Shown: positions 1-6,746 of the stretch, one piece after another
How the letters are laid out: the number at the start of each line of letters is the position of its first letter
Numbering within the stretch: position 1 is the first letter of the stretch
Assembly: GCA_020216575.1 (NCBI GenBank)
Contig: JAIUYC010000202.1
Location: 1 to 6,895 of the forward strand
Length of the DNA: 6,895 bases
Source of the DNA: Coleofasciculus sp. S288
GTDB taxonomy: Bacteria > Cyanobacteriota > Cyanobacteriia > Cyanobacteriales > Coleofasciculaceae
Reading direction: 5' to 3'
Translations under genes and position numbers: made by a program
Notes under the pieces: model-generated
Seen by the model: only the letters and a program-made list of their open reading frames with translations
What the model was told of the DNA's origin: nothing
The model's database searches: none

Positions 1-2568
1 TACGAAGCGCAGGAATTTCTCAACAGCGCCCAGTTTTGGTCGATGCGCGTCCACCCAGACGATATGGAGGGGATTTTAGGCAGTTTACCGCAACTCTTCG
101 AGCAGGGGTCTTGTTCCTACGAATACCGTTTCCGACATGCCCATGGAGCGTATCATTGGTTATACACTCAACTAAGGTTGGTTAAGGATGAAGGGGATAA
201 CCCGATTGAGTGTGTGGGTTATTTGGTAGACATTAGCGATCGCAAACTAGCAGAGGAGCAGCTACGCGAGAGTGAAGAAAAATTCCGTCAGCTTGCAGAA
301 AATATCCGGGAAGTTTTCTTTATTATTTCTCATACTGGGGAAATGATTTATATCAGTCCTGCCTACGAACAAGTTTGGGGAAGAACTTGCGAAAGCCTGT
401 ATCAAAATCCTCGTTCCTGGTTAGAGTCAGTTCACCCAGAGGAACGCCAGCAAATAGCGACAGCGCTAGAACGCCAAATTCGCCATGTAACCGACTTTGA
501 TGAAACGTACCGCATTCTGCGCTCAAATGGGGCGATGCGTTGGATTCATGCCCGTTCTTTCCCCGTTCAATATCGGACATTCTATCGATTCGTTGGGATT
601 GCAGAAGATATTACTGATCGCAAACAGGCAGAAGAAGCGCTACGCCGGAGTGAAGAGCGCTGGCAGTTGGCAATTCATGGCAGTCATGATGGTATTTGGG
701 ATCATAACCTGATTACCAACGAACATTTCCTCTCTCGACGTTGTCTAGAAATGTTGGGATATGACTATGACAAAATCAGTGATTTTGATAAGTGGATTAG
801 TTATATGCATCCCGATGATGTCACTCTCCTACAAGAGACATTCCAGAGGCATCTGAATCGAGAAACCCCCTATTATTCCTGTGAATATCGCCTGCGCTGC
901 CAAGATGGCAGTTACAAATGGCTGTTAGCACGGGGACAAGCACTTTGGGATGAGCTGGGAAATCCAGTACGAGCTGTTGGTTCCCTTACGGACATTACCG
1001 CTCGCAAAACAGCAGAGGAAGCATTGCAACATGCCAAAGAAGCCGCAGAAGCTGCCAACCAAGCCAAAAGCCAATTCTTGGCAAACATGAGCCACGAACT
1101 CCGCACCCCCCTAAACGGCATTTTGGGCTATGCCCAAATTCTCCAGAAAGATAAAACCTGCACTTCCCAGCAAAAAAAAGGAATTGACATTATTTATCAG
1201 TGCAGCGAACATCTCCTCACACTGATCAACGACATTTTAGATCTGTCTAAAATCGAAGCCGGGAAACTCGAACTTTACCCAGAATCCATCAATTTTCACT
1301 CCTTCCTCAAAGGGCTGTCAGAACTCTTCTACATTAAAGCCCAACAAAAAGGAATTAACTTGACATTTCTAGCCCTAACCCCACTTCCCACAGGAGTTGA
1401 GACTGACGAAAAACGACTCCGCCAAGTCTTAATGAATCTCCTTTCCAATGCTGTCAAATTTACCGATACTGGCCATGTCACGTTCAAAGTGGGAGTGGTT
1501 CATGGTTCATCGTCCTCCTTATCGCGAGAAGCCAGCTATAGGGTTCATGATTCAAATCAACCAGCAATGAACAATGAACTATCAGCTATGAACAAAATTC
1601 GCTTCCAAGTTGAAGATACGGGTATCGGCATAAATTCAGATCAATTGGAAAAAATATTCTTACCCTTTGAGCAAGTTGGGGATGGTCTGCATCGAGCAGA
1701 TGGAACAGGTTTAGGACTAGCGATTACCCAAAAAATTCTCTTAATGATGGGAAGCCAAATTTTTGTTGAGAGTACTCCTGGCATTGGCAGTAGATTTTGG
1801 TTTGACTTAGACTTGCCAGCTACAGCAGAACTGATAGAGCCAACACCCACCCAAACGACGGATAATATCATTGGCTACCAAGGTGAAAGACGAAAAATCC
1901 TTGTTGTCGATGACTATTGGGACAATCGCGCCGTTCTCAATAATCTCTTAGAACCCCTTGGGTTTGAAGTCATAGAGGCATCTGACGGGCGAGAGGGTTT
2001 AGAAAAAGCCGTTGAGTTGAAACCCGATTTGATTCTGACTGACTTGATGATGCCCGTAATGGATGGCTTTGAAATGACGAAATCACTTTGTCAATTATCA
2101 GAGGTTCAAGCTCCGATTATTATTGCGATTTCTGCCAGCGTGTTGGACGCTGATCGAGAAAGAAGTCATGCATCGGGTTGTCAAGATTTCCTCTCTAAGC
2201 CTGTCAACGCGGAAGAATTGCTTAAAAAAATAAAACATTATTTAAACCTATCTTGGATATATGAGGATAAAACTCAAGTCCGGGAAGCCGTTAATGTGCC
2301 TAGTAGCAACGCTGGGGCTACACTCCCAGAAATGGTAATCCCGCCCATCCAGGAATTAATTTCCCTGTACGAAGCGGCTCAAATCGCTCATGTTACGGGT
2401 GTTAAGCAAATAACCACTCGGCTCGAACAATTGTCTCCTGAGTGTAGTTCCTTTACCACCAAAGTACTGGAACTAGCAGCCAATTTCGACTTTGAAGAAA
2501 TTGCCAACTTAGTTGAACGATATCTTCCCAAAGAACAAAATAAGGAAGACGGCGTTGCAGAAAATTGA
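1..2568 (+). CDS. Hybrid sensor histidine kinase, PAS-PAS-PAS-HisKA-HATPase-REC (5' end missing)
   Basis: The frame is open through the left edge, so the N-terminus lies outside; the first ATG (43) falls inside a PAS fold and is not the true start. Counting codons from base 1: partial PAS ~1-82, PAS ~90-209, PAS ~217-336 (each ends in a DI(S/T)xRK-type motif), coiled coil ~335-358, HisKA with phospho-acceptor H365 in SHELRTP, HATPase with N483, D539 in DTGIG and GTGLGLAI at 568-575, and a receiver ~632-750 with D637/D638, phospho-acceptor D681, S711 and K733. A helical tail (~779-845) follows. No membrane segment is visible, so the visible part looks cytosolic. The kinase should autophosphorylate H365 and pass phosphate to D681. 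About 31 extra residues (501-531) separate N483 from D539 and derive from a repeat. The ligand sensed by the PAS domains is unknown. It ends 18 bp before the next gene, consistent with co-transcription. Confidence 0.95.
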   Translation, partial: YEAQEFLNSAQFWSMRVHPDDMEGILGSLPQLFEQGSCSYEYRFRHAHGAYHWLYTQLRLVKDEGDNPIECVGYLVDISDRKLAEEQLRESEEKFRQLAENIREVFFIISHTGEMIYISPAYEQVWGRTCESLYQNPRSWLESVHPEERQQIATALERQIRHVTDFDETYRILRSNGAMRWIHARSFPVQYRTFYRFVGIAEDITDRKQAEEALRRSEERWQLAIHGSHDGIWDHNLITNEHFLSRRCLEMLGYDYDKISDFDKWISYMHPDDVTLLQETFQRHLNRETPYYSCEYRLRCQDGSYKWLLARGQALWDELGNPVRAVGSLTDITARKTAEEALQHAKEAAEAANQAKSQFLANMSHELRTPLNGILGYAQILQKDKTCTSQQKKGIDIIYQCSEHLLTLINDILDLSKIEAGKLELYPESINFHSFLKGLSELFYIKAQQKGINLTFLALTPLPTGVETDEKRLRQVLMNLLSNAVKFTDTGHVTFKVGVVHGSSSSLSREASYRVHDSNQPAMNNELSAMNKIRFQVEDTGIGINSDQLEKIFLPFEQVGDGLHRADGTGLGLAITQKILLMMGSQIFVESTPGIGSRFWFDLDLPATAELIEPTPTQTTDNIIGYQGERRKILVVDDYWDNRAVLNNLLEPLGFEVIEASDGREGLEKAVELKPDLILTDLMMPVMDGFEMTKSLCQLSEVQAPIIIAISASVLDADRERSHASGCQDFLSKPVNAEELLKKIKHYLNLSWIYEDKTQVREAVNVPSSNAGATLPEMVIPPIQELISLYEAAQIAHVTGVKQITTRLEQLSPECSSFTTKVLELAANFDFEEIANLVERYLPKEQNKEDGVAEN
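1497..1594. repeat. Heptamer repeat with long inverted repeat inside the kinase ATPase domain
   Basis: GGTTCAT occurs twice in tandem (1497-1510) and again at 1542-1548. A tandem series in the opposite sense follows: ATGAACA, ATGAACT, ATCAGCT, ATGAACA (1567-1594). Bases 1498-1510 and 1567-1579 are reverse complements over 13 positions with one mismatch, so the segment could form a large hairpin. It coincides with about 31 codons (1501-1593) that do not fit the HATPase fold. The coding frame is kept. Short tandem heptamers are known as a repeat class in filamentous cyanobacteria; assigning this one to that class is an inference. Confidence 0.7.
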
Positions 2569-2570
2569 GA

Positions 2571-2576
2571 GGGAGG
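2571..2576 (+). promoter_or_regulatory. Ribosome binding site for the multi-domain regulator
   Basis: GGGAGG lies 10 bases before the GTG at 2587. It supports this non-ATG start, and there is no in-frame ATG nearby. It sits wholly in the 18-bp gap after the kinase stop codon, so translation may be coupled to the upstream gene. Confidence 0.6.
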
Positions 2577-2586
2577 TCTACTTGCT

Positions 2587-4446
2587 GTGAAAATTCTGCT
2601 GGTGGAAGATGATCAGCTTGCCAGTTCAGTACTTTCAGAAGCTCTCATTGCCCACCACTACACGGTCGATGTGGTGGTAGACGGACAAACAGCTCTAGAG
2701 CTGGCAACAGCCTTTGACTATGACCTGATTGTATTGGATTGGCTCATTCCCAAACTGGACGGCATCAACCTTTGCCGCCAACTCCGTTCTCAACAGTATC
2801 AAAAGCCTATCCTTTTACTGACTGCAAAAGATTCTCATACCGACATCGCTACGGGATTAGATGCAGGAGCAGATGACTATGTCGTCAAGCCCTATGACTT
2901 AGTGGAATTAATAGCACGAATTCGGGCTTTGCTGCGTCGGGGAAATTCTCCCGTCACTTCGCTACTGACTTGGGGCAACCTCTGCTTGAACCCGGTTTCG
3001 GGTGAGGTTACTTATGAAGAACATTTGTTATCTTTAACTCCCAAAGAGTATAGACTGCTGGAGCTTTTCTTACGGAACCCCCGACGGCTCTTCAGCCGGA
3101 GTGCCATTATCGATCGCCTCTGGTCTTTCGATGGCTCCCCTAGTGAGAGTGCCGTGACAACCCTGATTAAGGAGTTGCGGCAAAAGCTGAGAACGGCTGG
3201 AATCCCTGAAGAACTTATCGAAACTGTGTATGGATTGGGCTACCGTCTCAAAGCACCGCCCTCTCAGTCCAATCCGACTCTCACCCATTCAACAACGGCA
3301 TCGACTACAACACAAACGAGTCAGCTTTCGCCCAAGGGACGAGCTTCACTCAACCAGGTGTTGGAGCGATTCAGAAAGTCGTTTGCAGACAAGGTGGCTG
3401 TGTTGGAGCAGGCTGCGATCGCATTGTCAGATGGCTCTTTGAGTACCGAACAGCGACAGAGTGCCATACATCAAGCCCACAAGCTAGCGGGTTCGTTGGG
3501 GATGTTGGGTTACCCAGAAGGCTCAAAGCTGGCACGGCAAAGCGAACACCTACTGATGGACGAGTCCATATTGGGGCAGGAAGAAGCATCCCGATTAAAG
3601 CAGCTAGTCAGCGCCCTTCAAAACGAACTCACCAAGCCTCCCGTTGTTCTTACCGAACAACCAGTTCCCTTTGAGCGAACTATCCAGGTGCTGATCGTCG
3701 ATGATGATGTTGCCCTAACCAAGCAGCTGAAGCAGCAAGCCAATTTTTGGGGAATGGAGGTAGCGATCGCTACTAATTTGACAGCGGCCAGACAAGCCAT
3801 TGCCCGATCGCTTCCCGATGTCGTTTTGTTGGATCTAACCTTTGCCAATCCAGCCGAAGACGGACTAACGCTGCTCGGAGAACTAACCCAGCAATATTCT
3901 ACACTTCCTGTTCTGGCATTGACTGGGCGAGACAGCTTGGATATTCGGGTTGCCGTGTCTCGTCTGGGGGGACGGGGATTCTTGCACAAACCCGCAGAAC
4001 CGGAGCAAGTTTTTACAGCGATCGCTCAGGTGTTACCACAAAATCAAACAGCAGAGGCTAGGGTAATGATCGTGGACGACGATCCAGCAGCACTGACAGC
4101 GCTCTCGTCTCTGCTGCAACCTTGGGGACTTCAGGTAACGACGTTAGAGAATCCAAGAGCGTTTTGGGACGTGCTAACGGCTACTGCCCCAGATTTGCTG
4201 CTGTTGGACTTGGAGATGCCGCAGTTTAGCGGAATTGACTTGTGTCAGGTAGTACGTCAAGACCCGAAGTGGGGAGACTTGCCGATTCTGGTTGTGACAG
4301 CCCACACCGATGCCGAGTCGATTCAACGGGTATTTGCAGTTGGAGCAGATGACTTCATTGCTAAGCCAGTGCTTGGACCAGAGCTAATCACGCGAGTAAC
4401 AAGCCGCATCGAGCGAGTCCGGTTGCGGCGGAGAAGAAGGGAGTAG
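2587..4446 (+). CDS. Multi-domain response regulator: REC-winged helix-HPt-REC-REC
   Basis: 619 residues from a GTG start whose product begins MKILLVEDD, the standard opening of a receiver. Domains: REC1 ~1-118 (D8/D9, phospho-acceptor D51, T79, K101); OmpR/PhoB winged helix ~127-223; Thr/Ser-rich linker ~230-248; HPt ~250-350 with acceptor H298 in HKLAGSLGMLG; REC2 ~367-483 (D372-D374, D416, T446, K468); REC3 ~491-608 (D497-D499, D541, T571, K593); basic tail RLRRRRRE. All catalytic receiver residues are present. The HPt has Ala where the usual H-x-L-K-G motif has Lys. The loop after D416 (LTFANPAEDG) is longer than in a typical receiver. The protein should bind DNA and accept phosphate at several sites; its target promoters are unknown. 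It follows the hybrid kinase by 18 bp, which makes that kinase the likely donor. An ordinary OmpR-family regulator is about 230 residues, so this is a large fusion. Confidence 0.95.
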   Translation: MKILLVEDDQLASSVLSEALIAHHYTVDVVVDGQTALELATAFDYDLIVLDWLIPKLDGINLCRQLRSQQYQKPILLLTAKDSHTDIATGLDAGADDYVVKPYDLVELIARIRALLRRGNSPVTSLLTWGNLCLNPVSGEVTYEEHLLSLTPKEYRLLELFLRNPRRLFSRSAIIDRLWSFDGSPSESAVTTLIKELRQKLRTAGIPEELIETVYGLGYRLKAPPSQSNPTLTHSTTASTTTQTSQLSPKGRASLNQVLERFRKSFADKVAVLEQAAIALSDGSLSTEQRQSAIHQAHKLAGSLGMLGYPEGSKLARQSEHLLMDESILGQEEASRLKQLVSALQNELTKPPVVLTEQPVPFERTIQVLIVDDDVALTKQLKQQANFWGMEVAIATNLTAARQAIARSLPDVVLLDLTFANPAEDGLTLLGELTQQYSTLPVLALTGRDSLDIRVAVSRLGGRGFLHKPAEPEQVFTAIAQVLPQNQTAEARVMIVDDDPAALTALSSLLQPWGLQVTTLENPRAFWDVLTATAPDLLLLDLEMPQFSGIDLCQVVRQDPKWGDLPILVVTAHTDAESIQRVFAVGADDFIAKPVLGPELITRVTSRIERVRLRRRRRE

Positions 4447-4460
4447 TTGGTAGGAACCTT

Positions 4461-4500
4461 GCATGCATCTCACTAAACACTAACTATACCCCATGCATGC
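4461..4500. repeat. 8-bp inverted repeat in the gap between regulator and second kinase
   Basis: GCATGCAT (4461-4468) and ATGCATGC (4493-4500) are perfect reverse complements with 24 bases between them. No T-run follows, so this is not a standard intrinsic terminator. It could be an operator, an mRNA hairpin, or an edge effect of the adjoining heptamer repeat, whose first unit overlaps the right arm. Function not assignable. Confidence 0.4.
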
Positions 4501-4531
4501 CCTATGCCCTATCGCCTATGCCCTATGAGCC
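4497..4531. repeat. Heptamer tandem repeat (ATGCCCT) abutting a start codon
   Basis: Five consecutive 7-bp units are present: ATGCCCT, ATGCCCT, ATCGCCT, ATGCCCT, ATGAGCC. The start codon of the next gene (4532) follows at once. The repeat fills the place where a ribosome binding site should be, and none is visible there. It resembles the short tandem heptamers of filamentous cyanobacteria and differs in sequence from the one at 1497-1594. Confidence 0.75.
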
Positions 4532-6073
4532 ATGATTAAAGAACAAATCTTGCTAGTTGATGATATCGTAGCCAATCTTAATTTAGTTTCGGATTTTTTG
4601 CTCGAAGCAGGGTTTGAAGTTCTGACTGCTAAAAGCGGCTTCCAAGCCTTAAAAATTCTAGAAAGAGCTTCACCCGCTCTTATCTTATTAGATGTTGTTA
4701 TGCCGGAAATGGATGGGTTTGAAACTTGCCGCCGTCTGAAAGCTTCTGAGAAGACGAAAGACATTCCCGTAATTTTTATGACGGCTGTTGCTGATACGTC
4801 TAATCCAGCCGATAAGGTCAAAGGGCTGACGCTTGGCGCGGTGGACTATATCAGTAAGCCAATTCAGCTCGAAGAAGTTTTAGCCCGTATCAAGACTCAC
4901 CTGCAACTGCGTTCTTTAACCAAGCAACTCCAAGAACAAAATGCACTCCTACAACAGGAAATTTGTGCTCGCGAAGCCGCCGCAAAGCATCGCAAGCAGG
5001 CAGAAGCCACACTGCAAGAAGCCGAACGGCGGTGGCGATCGCTACTGGAGAATGTGCAACTGGTCGTAGTAGGCTTAGACCAAAGGGGAAATGTGGAGTA
5101 TGTTAACCCTTTCTTCTTCAGCCTCACTGGATATACTCAAGCGGAAGTTTTAGGCAAGAACTGGTTTGAAACGTTTATTCCCCCATCCCATCAACAGCAG
5201 TTTCAGATTATTTTTCGTGAAATCTTGGAACACAACCTCCATCCTTACCACCAGAACCCAATTCTGACCAAATCGGGCGAAGAACGGCTGATCGCCTGGA
5301 ACAATACTCTACTGCAAGATGCAGAAGGAAATATCGTTGGAACCATGAGCATTGGCGAAGACATCACCCAACGTCAAGCCATTGAGCGGATGAAAAAAGA
5401 ATTCATTTCTATTGTCAGTCACGAACTGCGAACTCCACTGACTGCCATTCGAGGGTCTATTGGCTTAGTGGCAACGGGAATCTATGATAATAAACCCGAA
5501 AAAGCCAAACGCATGCTCGAAATTGCTCGAACAAGTAGCGATCGCTTAGTGCGGCTGGTCAATGACATCCTTGATCTAGAACGATTAGATTCAGGGAAAG
5601 TGACGTTGGTTAAGGAAGTCTGTGATGCTGCTGCGTTAATGCAGCGATCCGTGGAAGCTGTGCAGACTCTGGCTGACTCGGCAGCGATTACCATCTGCGT
5701 TACTCCTGTATCGGCTCAAGTTTGGGCTGCACCGGACTCCATTATCCAAACGCTCACAAACCTGTTGAGTAACGCCATTAAGTTCTCTCCCTCCAATAGC
5801 ACGATTACCCTGAGTACTCAACTCCAATCCGACTGTGTTCTGTTCCAAGTCAAAGACCAGGGACGAGGTATTCCCACTGATAAACTGGAAACTATCTTTG
5901 GGCGATTTCAGCAGGTTGATGTTTCGGATTCCCGTCACAAAGGAGGCACGGGTTTGGGCTTGGCTATTTGCCAAAGCATTATACAGCAGCACGACGGACG
6001 TATCTGGGTTGAAAGTACACTAGGTGAAGGCAGCACTTTTTACTTCACTTTGCCAGTCTCTTCAGAGCAATAA
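4532..6073 (+). CDS. Receiver-PAS histidine kinase (REC-PAS-HisKA-HATPase)
   Basis: 513 residues, complete. An N-terminal receiver occupies ~1-122 (D10/D11, phospho-acceptor D54 in LLDVVMPEMDG, T84, K109). A charged, Gln-rich coiled coil (~125-168) leads into a PAS domain (~165-283) ending in EDITQRQ. The kinase core follows: H297 in SHELRTP, N414 in LLSNAIKF, D442 in DQGRGI, and GGTGLGLAI at 471-479. There is no transmembrane segment, so it should be cytosolic. With its receiver at the N-terminus it can be switched by another kinase and then relay to a separate receiver, such as the CheY-like protein downstream. The ATG is chosen because the receiver starts directly after it (MIKEQILLVDD); there is no Shine-Dalgarno, only a heptamer repeat. 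It lies 85 bp after the multi-domain regulator, probably in the same transcript. The PAS ligand is unknown. Confidence 0.95.
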   Translation: MIKEQILLVDDIVANLNLVSDFLLEAGFEVLTAKSGFQALKILERASPALILLDVVMPEMDGFETCRRLKASEKTKDIPVIFMTAVADTSNPADKVKGLTLGAVDYISKPIQLEEVLARIKTHLQLRSLTKQLQEQNALLQQEICAREAAAKHRKQAEATLQEAERRWRSLLENVQLVVVGLDQRGNVEYVNPFFFSLTGYTQAEVLGKNWFETFIPPSHQQQFQIIFREILEHNLHPYHQNPILTKSGEERLIAWNNTLLQDAEGNIVGTMSIGEDITQRQAIERMKKEFISIVSHELRTPLTAIRGSIGLVATGIYDNKPEKAKRMLEIARTSSDRLVRLVNDILDLERLDSGKVTLVKEVCDAAALMQRSVEAVQTLADSAAITICVTPVSAQVWAAPDSIIQTLTNLLSNAIKFSPSNSTITLSTQLQSDCVLFQVKDQGRGIPTDKLETIFGRFQQVDVSDSRHKGGTGLGLAICQSIIQQHDGRIWVESTLGEGSTFYFTLPVSSEQ

Positions 6074-6078
6074 CACTC

Positions 6079-6111
6079 AACAGCCTCACGTACAAGGCGA
6101 TGAGGCTTGTT
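6079..6111. repeat. Hairpin after the second kinase; possible right end of the tnpB element
   Basis: AGCCTCA (6082-6088) pairs with TGAGGCT (6101-6107) across a 12-base loop. Allowing one bulged T, AAC at 6079-6081 also pairs with GTT at 6109-6111. It starts 6 bases after the kinase stop codon and lies downstream of the decayed tnpB on the opposite strand, where IS200/IS605 elements carry their subterminal hairpin. No T-run follows in either direction, so an intrinsic terminator is less likely, although a weak terminator role is not excluded. Confidence 0.5.
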
Positions 6112-6134
6112 CCTAGCCGTTAGCAAAGCGGGAG

Positions 6135-6162
6135 CGCGTTCGGTGACCTCAGCGGAACCGCG
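6135..6162. repeat. GC-rich imperfect hairpin in transposon-derived spacer
   Basis: CGCGTTC (6135-6141) can pair with GAACCGCG (6155-6162) with one bulged C, leaving a 13-base loop. The surrounding stretch is richer in G and C than its neighbours. It lies between the tnpB stop and the terminal hairpin, where the structured RNA made from the 3' end of such elements would be encoded. No function can be assigned from this alone. Confidence 0.3.
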
Positions 6163-6174
6163 TACTCGCGCTAT

Positions 6175-6194
6175 AGTTATCGACAGTTATCGAC
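6175..6194. repeat. Perfect 10-bp tandem duplication
   Basis: AGTTATCGAC is repeated twice head to tail. The duplication covers the last codons and the stop of the tnpB remnant, so it changes the frame there and probably the natural C-terminus. It fits replication slippage in unconstrained DNA. Confidence 0.85.
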
Positions 6195-6299
6195 TGAAAC
6201 AATAGGCGCATTGACTGACGCCCTGGATTTCAGAAAATCAACACGAATATTCATTGAGGCATTGTAGTCAGCATGGCATTCAAACCCACACTTCTTATA
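6177..6299 (-). pseudogene. tnpB: 3' remnant of an IS200/IS605-type tnpB (RNA-guided nuclease/transposon protein)
   Basis: Read on the minus strand, about 40 codons give YKKCGFECHADYNASMNIR, followed by a tail containing ASVNAPIVS and a stop at 6177-6179. The CGFECHADYNAS-NI block is the end of the TnpB zinc ribbon together with the last RuvC aspartate (HAD-x-NA). TnpB proteins are about 400 residues, so some 90% is missing. Similarity stops at 6299, the first base of the receiver gene's ATG. The first Cys of the expected CxxC pair reads as Tyr, through mutation or because the break falls there. The frame continues upstream only as the reverse complement of the receiver gene and has no TnpB character. 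It cannot encode a working nuclease. Confidence 0.85.
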
Positions 6300-6676
6300 T
6301 GAACAAACGGATTTTGGTAGTTGACGATGAAGAGTGCATCTATGAGGTTGTCCAAGCTTGCCTGGAAGACATGGCAGGCTGGGAAGTGATTGTCGCCGCA
6401 TCAGGTGAAGAAGGATTGCTCAAGGTACAAGTTGAACCTCTAGATGCCATCCTTTTAGATGTGTCCATGCCGGAGATGGATGGCTTTGTTTTCTTTGAAA
6501 GGCTTCAGGAAAATCCTGCCACTCAGTCCATTCCAGTCATTTTGCTAACTGCTAAAGTCCTGCCAGATGACCAAGCGCGGTTTGAAACGATGGGCGTAGC
6601 CGGAGTCATTACTAAGCCCTTTAACCCTGAAACTATTTCTGCACAAGTTGCCGAAATCCTGAGTTGGAGCATTTGA
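6299..6676 (+). CDS. Single-domain CheY-like response regulator
   Basis: 125 residues, the normal length of a stand-alone receiver, beginning MNKRILVVDDEE. It has acidic residues D9/D10, phospho-acceptor D54 in LLDVSMPEMDG, T84 and K106 in ITKPF; all catalytic positions are intact. There is no output domain, so it should act through protein contact or as a phosphate shuttle or sink. The neighbouring REC-PAS kinase, ending 225 bp upstream, is the obvious candidate donor. The ATG at 6299 is preferred to an in-frame TTG at 6254, because residues from 6254 are reverse-complement tnpB sequence and not part of the fold. No Shine-Dalgarno is visible: the whole leader is transposon-derived. The stop codon TGA lies inside the TTGACATCC motif of another transposon end. 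Confidence 0.93.
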   Translation: MNKRILVVDDEECIYEVVQACLEDMAGWEVIVAASGEEGLLKVQVEPLDAILLDVSMPEMDGFVFFERLQENPATQSIPVILLTAKVLPDDQARFETMGVAGVITKPFNPETISAQVAEILSWSI

Positions 6677-6720
6677 CATCCTCCCTACCCTACAACGCTA
6701 TCGGATAGGGATTCCCAACA
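6673..6720 (-). mobile_element. Solitary IS200/IS605-like end (probable right end, minus orientation)
   Basis: The stretch runs TTGACATCCTCCC, an imperfect hairpin, then GGGATTCCC. On the minus strand it reads GGAATCCC to GGGAGGATGTCAA, a pattern I recognise from sequences just downstream of tnpB genes in many bacteria and archaea. The stem is TAGGG at 6706-6710 pairing with CCCTA at either 6688-6692 or 6683-6687; it is weaker than an intact end. No tnpA or tnpB lies to its right before the CYTH gene, so it is either a remnant or a small non-autonomous element whose other boundary I cannot place. Confidence 0.6.
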
Positions 6721-6746
6721 ATTGCTTCCGATTGGACGATAAGATA

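Noticed and set aside
43..45. ATG at 43 as the start of the hybrid kinase
   Set aside because: The frame is open upstream to base 1, and the 14 codons before it continue the same PAS domain, so the gene is cut by the window edge.
3618..3989. 123-codon open frame on the minus strand inside the multi-domain regulator
   Set aside because: It is antisense to the HPt-REC2 coding region, its translation has no recognisable domain, and the plus-strand frame is fully explained by conserved domains.
4462..4490. Promoter for the second kinase using TATACC at 4485
   Set aside because: The -10 match is weak and there is no -35-like sequence at the right distance.
4497..4531. CRISPR array
   Set aside because: The repeated units are 7 bp with no spacers, which makes it a simple tandem repeat.
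5636..5992. 118-codon open frame on the minus strand inside the second kinase
   Set aside because: It is the complement of the HATPase coding region and has no protein-like motifs.
6211..6240. Promoter for the CheY-like gene using TTGACT at 6211
   Set aside because: No acceptable -10 hexamer lies 16-18 bases downstream; the best AT-rich candidates are too far away.
6254..6298. TTG start giving a receiver 15 residues longer
   Set aside because: These codons are the reverse complement of tnpB and precede the normal receiver start; the ATG at 6299 begins directly with the family's N-terminus.
6177..6401. A functional small zinc-finger protein on the minus strand
   Set aside because: Only 6177-6299 resembles a protein (the TnpB tail); the rest is antisense to a conserved receiver gene, and the ribbon has lost a cysteine.
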